Positions 6,588 through 7,557 of a stretch of DNA of 7,557 bases are shown in pieces. A program made the position numbers and the translations under genes. The number at the start of each line of letters is the position of its first letter. Position 1 is the stretch's first letter. Where the stretch lies: the NCBI GenBank assembly GCA_031288575.1, contig JAITRD010000026.1:1-7557 (forward strand). The letters run 5' to 3'. The notes beneath the pieces were generated by a model that was not told the origin of the DNA, did no database searches, and saw only the letters and a program-made list of their open reading frames with translations. The DNA comes from Treponema sp. (GTDB lineage: Bacteria > Spirochaetota > Spirochaetia > Treponematales > Breznakiellaceae).

Positions 6588-6617
6588 ATAAACCCTGCGG
6601 TTTGTCGCCTTTTTTTT
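6583..6617 (+). terminator. Rho-independent terminator
   Basis: AGGCGATAAACC (6583-6594) pairs with GGTTTGTCGCCT (6599-6610) over 12 positions with one G-U pair, a CTGC loop, and a T-run at 6610-6617. The opposite strand has no matching U-run, so it acts on plus-strand transcripts. It ends only 9 nt before the first tRNA-like unit. Confidence 0.9.
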
Positions 6618-6625
6618 GCTTTTTT

Positions 6626-6660
6626 GGAGAGGCCGGATACGGTTGATTCTGCCCTCTCCG
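6626..6660 (+). pseudogene. miniature tRNA remnant (acceptor stem without the body)
   Basis: GGAGAGG (6626-6632) pairs perfectly with CCTCTCC (6653-6659) and is followed by G. This is the acceptor stem and G73 discriminator seen in many bacterial tRNA-Ser genes, and the same layout as the two tRNA units downstream (GGAAAGA/TCTTTCC-G and GGAAGGA/TCCTTCC-G). Only 20 nt lie between the arms, so D, anticodon and variable arms are missing. A 5-nt spacer (6661-6665) leads to the next unit. I read it as an internally deleted tRNA-Ser gene, or a simple hairpin acting as a processing signal. Confidence 0.4.
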
Positions 6661-6665
6661 ACTAT

Positions 6666-6748
6666 GGAAAGATGGGGGAGAGGTTTAACCCGCCCGTTTT
6701 GAAAACGGGTGTGCCAAGGCACCGCTGGTTCAAATCCGGCTCTTTCCG
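6666..6748 (+). tRNA. tRNA-Ser (anticodon UGA)
   Basis: Complete type II cloverleaf of 83 nt. The acceptor is GGAAAGA (6666-6672) with TCTTTCC (6741-6747) and discriminator G6748. The D arm is GGG/CCC with a G-G dinucleotide in the loop. The anticodon stem is CCCGT/ACGGG with loop TTTGAAA, anticodon T6700-G6701-A6702. The long variable arm is GTGCC/GGCAC, and the T arm GCTGG/CCGGC has loop TTCAAAT. It decodes UCA and, by wobble, other UCN codons. The long variable arm and G73 are the usual serine identity features. CCA is not encoded and must be added. No promoter fits between the terminator at 6617 and this gene. Confidence 0.93.
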
Positions 6749-6755
6749 TAATTAT

Positions 6756-6839
6756 GGAAGGAAGTTAGTTGGCATATCACCCCGCTCCGAAGGCGGGGGG
6801 TTCCGAAAGGGCCCGCGGGTTCGATTCCCGCTCCTTCCG
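6756..6839 (+). tRNA. tRNA-Ser-like, anticodon CGA, non-canonical (possibly degenerate)
   Basis: 84-nt unit: acceptor GGAAGGA (6756-6762) with TCCTTCC (6832-6838), discriminator G6839, a perfect T arm GCGGG/CCCGC with loop TTCGATT, and a long variable arm closed by GGG/CCC. The anticodon stem CCCGC/GCGGG (extendable by one pair) has loop TCCGAAG, which places CGA (6788-6790) as the anticodon, fitting serine UCG. Oddities are C instead of the near-universal U at position 33, A instead of U at position 8, and a D region (6763-6779) with G-G but no good stem. Reading by position from the G-G instead would give anticodon CCG (Arg), but then the stem fails. It may be a decaying tRNA-Ser(CGA), a specialised tRNA, or a pseudo-tRNA. 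CCA is not encoded. Confidence 0.6.
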
Positions 6840-6933
6840 CAATGTTCCATCCAAGCCCGAAATTCCCTGGGCAGGGCCGCCAGGTCCGGTCGTCAAACTC
6901 TTGCCAGTCAGGTCTTTTAGGTTCAGGTTATTT

Positions 6934-7005
6934 GTTAGATTTTACTAACTCAGAAACTCCGGGGACGGTTTCTGTCTGCCGCTGTAAAGATTGGCCGGAG
7001 ACCGT
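6934..7005 (+). other. consecutive and mutually exclusive stem-loops in the gene-poor stretch 6840-7070
   Basis: GTTAG (6934-6938) pairs with CTAAC (6945-6949). Next, CAGAAA (6951-6956) plus CCG (6959-6961) pair with CGG plus TTTCTG (6966-6974) around GGGA. Alternatively 6965-6972 can pair over eight positions with 6998-7005 (ACGGTTTC with GAGACCGT, one G-U), which excludes the previous hairpin. I see no match to SRP RNA, T-box, cobalamin or c-di-GMP leader motifs. The rest of 6840-6933 shows nothing I can name. Confidence 0.35.
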
Positions 7006-7026
7006 TATTGTATGCCAAGGGGATAG

Positions 7027-7161
7027 ATGAACTGGGGAATTGGGGCGCGCCCCAAAAAGGAGGAATTCTATGTTCGGGAAGTTTATTCGGGAGTCTGGTT
7101 TAATACCCCGGAGTTCTGCTCCGGTTCAAATAATGCAACGCCTACAAAAATTTGGTATTAA
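7027..7161 (+). CDS. small hypothetical ORF ending inside repeat copy 3
   Basis: A 44-codon frame begins with ATG at 7027-7029, with AAGGGG (7017-7022) 4 nt upstream, and runs through the GC palindrome into repeat copy 3. It ends at a TAA in the right arm of that repeat. Its last residues (C-S-G-S-N-N-A-x-P-x-K-I-W-Y) match the frame that ends in copy 1, because both are supplied by repeat DNA. No family is recognised. It may be a non-functional frame; a competing ORF with a better ribosome site starts at 7070. Confidence 0.15.
   Translation: MNWGIGARPKKEEFYVREVYSGVWFNTPEFCSGSNNATPTKIWY
7040..7055. repeat. 16-bp perfect palindrome
   Basis: TTGGGGCGCGCCCCAA is fully self-complementary. It lies 1 nt before the AAGGAGG ribosome binding site at 7057-7063, so as a dimeric protein site or an RNA structure it could affect initiation at the ATG at 7070. 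With no loop it would be a poor RNA hairpin, so a DNA-binding site is the simpler reading. Confidence 0.55.
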
Positions 7162-7171
7162 ACCAAGGAAC
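7083..7171. repeat. palindromic repeat family, copy 3
   Basis: Starts TTATTCGGGAGTCTGG and is identical to copy 1 over its first 28 bases. Perfect 12-bp arms lie at 7096-7107 and 7154-7165, separated by 46 nt. A nested hairpin CCGGAG/CTCCGG with loop TTCTG occupies 7107-7123. It shares the CAAATAATGC central block and the ACCAAGG right end with copy 1. It lies between a strong ribosome site with ATG and the end of an IS110-type element. Confidence 0.85.
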
Positions 7172-7190
7172 CCGCTCCTATGTTTTATGT

Positions 7191-7228
7191 CAAGGGAAAT
7201 CTGTTATTTTTTTTCAGAATTTCCCCTG
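7191..7228. repeat. imperfect inverted repeat near the IS end
   Basis: CAAGGGAAATCTG (7191-7203) and CAGAATTTCCCCTG (7215-7228) form a stem with one mismatch and one bulged base around an 11-nt T-rich loop. It lies 16 nt beyond the transposase stop. It could be a subterminal inverted repeat, part of an element-encoded RNA, or an mRNA end structure. The T-run is in the loop, not after the stem, so it is not a normal terminator. Confidence 0.5.
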
Positions 7229-7244
7229 ACCGCTCCCGGCCCGG

Positions 7245-7557
7245 TTATGCACTTAACGCCTCTTCGGCTAATGCCTTCACATCGGTCTTCTTCACACCTC
7301 CCTTGAACGGTCTCACTTCATAGGTCGTCCCCTTCTTCAACAGGGTGTACAGTAATACCCCCAGCCGTCGTGCTATCGCCACTATCGCCTTCTTCTTCCC
7401 TATCCCCTTCTCTGCCGTCATATATTCATACCGCTCCCTCAGCGCTCCCCCATCATTCGACCACGTAATCGCCCACGCTCCCTGTACCAACAGGGCCCGC
7501 AGGTACCCATTCCCCCGTTTCGTTATCCCTCCATACCTCACCATACTCCCCGACATA
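7245..7557 (-). CDS. IS110-family transposase, C-terminal part
   Basis: About 103 codons are visible, ending with a stop at 7245-7247; the protein continues beyond the window, where the N-terminal RuvC-like DEDD domain should lie. The segment Y-G-G-I-T-K-R-G-N-G-Y-L-R-A-L-L-V-Q-G-A is the conserved signature of the C-terminal transposase domain (Transposase_20 type) of IS110/IS1111 enzymes. It is followed by a basic region with I-G-K-K-K-A-I-V-A-I-A-R-R-L and L-L-Y-T-L-L-K-K-G, typical of the family end. The ATG at 7554-7556 is internal. IS110 enzymes are guided by an element-encoded bridge RNA; whether this copy has one cannot be judged here. No frameshift is visible in the part shown. Confidence 0.9.
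   Translation of the reverse strand, partial: MSGSMVRYGGITKRGNGYLRALLVQGAWAITWSNDGGALRERYEYMTAEKGIGKKKAIVAIARRLGVLLYTLLKKGTTYEVRPFKGGVKKTDVKALAEEALSA

Larger units (their letters stand above)
6470..6617 (+). ncRNA. structured leader or small RNA ending in a terminator, upstream of the tRNA genes
   Basis: Between TATAAT (6458-6463) and the terminator lies about 148 nt with successive stems. TCTCTG (6484-6489) can pair with CAGAGA (6511-6516). GATTCATA (6515-6522) pairs with TATGAGTC (6528-6535), including one G-U. A 17-position stem lies at 6545-6587, and then the terminator. A full-strength Shine-Dalgarno-like AGGAGGTG sits at 6536-6543 between stems. A 20-codon ORF (ATG 6529 to TAA 6591) crosses it, with three Ser codons among its first seven, and stops inside the terminator's 5' arm. 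It could be an independent sRNA or an attenuator leader for the tRNAs that follow. It matches no RNA family I recognise. Confidence 0.4.
7070..7306 (+). pseudogene. gene start with strong RBS interrupted by repeat copy 3
   Basis: ATG at 7070-7072 follows an excellent Shine-Dalgarno (AAGGAGG, 7057-7063, 6-nt spacing). After only four codons (M-F-G-K) the frame enters repeat copy 3, then passes antisense through the end of the transposase gene and stops at 7306; the 78-residue product has no recognisable domain. The simplest reading is that a real gene began here and was cut off by insertion of the repeat and/or the IS. No remainder of such a gene is visible within the window. The signal for translation is strong; a functional product is unlikely. 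Confidence 0.35.
7175..7557 (-). mobile_element. IS110-family insertion sequence, 3' end (runs off the right edge)
   Basis: Defined by the transposase fragment at 7245-7557. The left boundary is not visible as a terminal repeat, as expected for IS110 elements, which often lack clear terminal inverted repeats and target duplications. I place it between the end of repeat copy 3 (7171) and the transposase stop. The stated boundary is therefore approximate. Confidence 0.5.

Noticed and set aside
6583..6617. Bidirectional terminator
   Set aside because: The minus strand has an A-run before the stem but no U-run after it, so only the plus-strand direction is supported.
6840..6935. SRP (4.5S) RNA or other known riboswitch after the tRNAs
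   Set aside because: CCAGGTCCGG superficially resembles the SRP core, but the GGAAGGAAGCAGC segment is absent. Cobalamin, T-box and c-di-GMP motifs were also not found.
6842..7030. 62-codon plus-strand ORF directly after the second tRNA
   Set aside because: Its ATG is 2 nt past the tRNA discriminator base, no ribosome site is present, and the protein matches nothing recognisable. The ATGA overlap with the next small frame is probably chance.
1..7557. CRISPR array
   Set aside because: The repeats are few, long, irregularly spaced over kilobases and vary internally; there are no regularly spaced spacers and no cas genes.

Overview
The window looks like bacterial chromosome from a host-associated anaerobe. 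My best guess is a spirochaete of the gut-Treponema type. That guess rests on general gene style and the dispersed palindromic repeats, not on any marker gene, so it is weak. All five complete protein genes lie on the minus strand. RNA genes on the plus strand and the end of an insertion sequence occupy the right-hand 1.3 kb.

Region by region (left to right). Positions 1-230 hold a palindromic repeat and no clear gene. Positions 231-1373 hold an AT-rich two-gene operon, read leftwards from a good sigma-70 promoter at 1345-1373: a short EamA/DMT-type membrane protein, then a LysE/RhtB-type exporter. Positions 1559-6176 hold a distinctly more GC-rich sugar module, also read leftwards: a sugar-phosphate isomerase/epimerase-like TIM barrel, a cytoplasmic GH2 beta-mannosidase, and a type I mannose-6-phosphate isomerase whose start codon overlaps the beta-mannosidase stop (ATGA). 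A second copy of the palindromic repeat sits inside this module, between the epimerase and the beta-mannosidase.

Positions 6177-6665 contain no protein gene of normal size. They hold a probable minus-strand promoter for the epimerase, a truncated repeat end, and a plus-strand structured leader or small RNA that ends in a very clear Rho-independent terminator (6583-6617). Immediately after it comes a tandem series of three tRNA-like units: a 35-nt acceptor-stem remnant, a canonical tRNA-Ser(UGA), and a long-variable-arm tRNA-like sequence with anticodon CGA but several departures from the canonical pattern. Positions 6840-7070 contain further stem-loops and a 16-bp perfect palindrome. A third full repeat copy (7083-7171) follows, and the window ends inside the C-terminal part of an IS110-family transposase on the minus strand.

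How the genes work together. Beta-mannosidase would release mannose from imported beta-mannosides. After phosphorylation by a kinase not in this window, ManA would convert mannose 6-phosphate to fructose 6-phosphate. The epimerase-like protein probably handles a related sugar, but its substrate cannot be read from sequence. The exporter pair differs in composition from its neighbours and may have been acquired separately. The most unusual material is non-coding: the repeat family, the leader/terminator in front of the tRNA genes, and the degenerate tRNA array.
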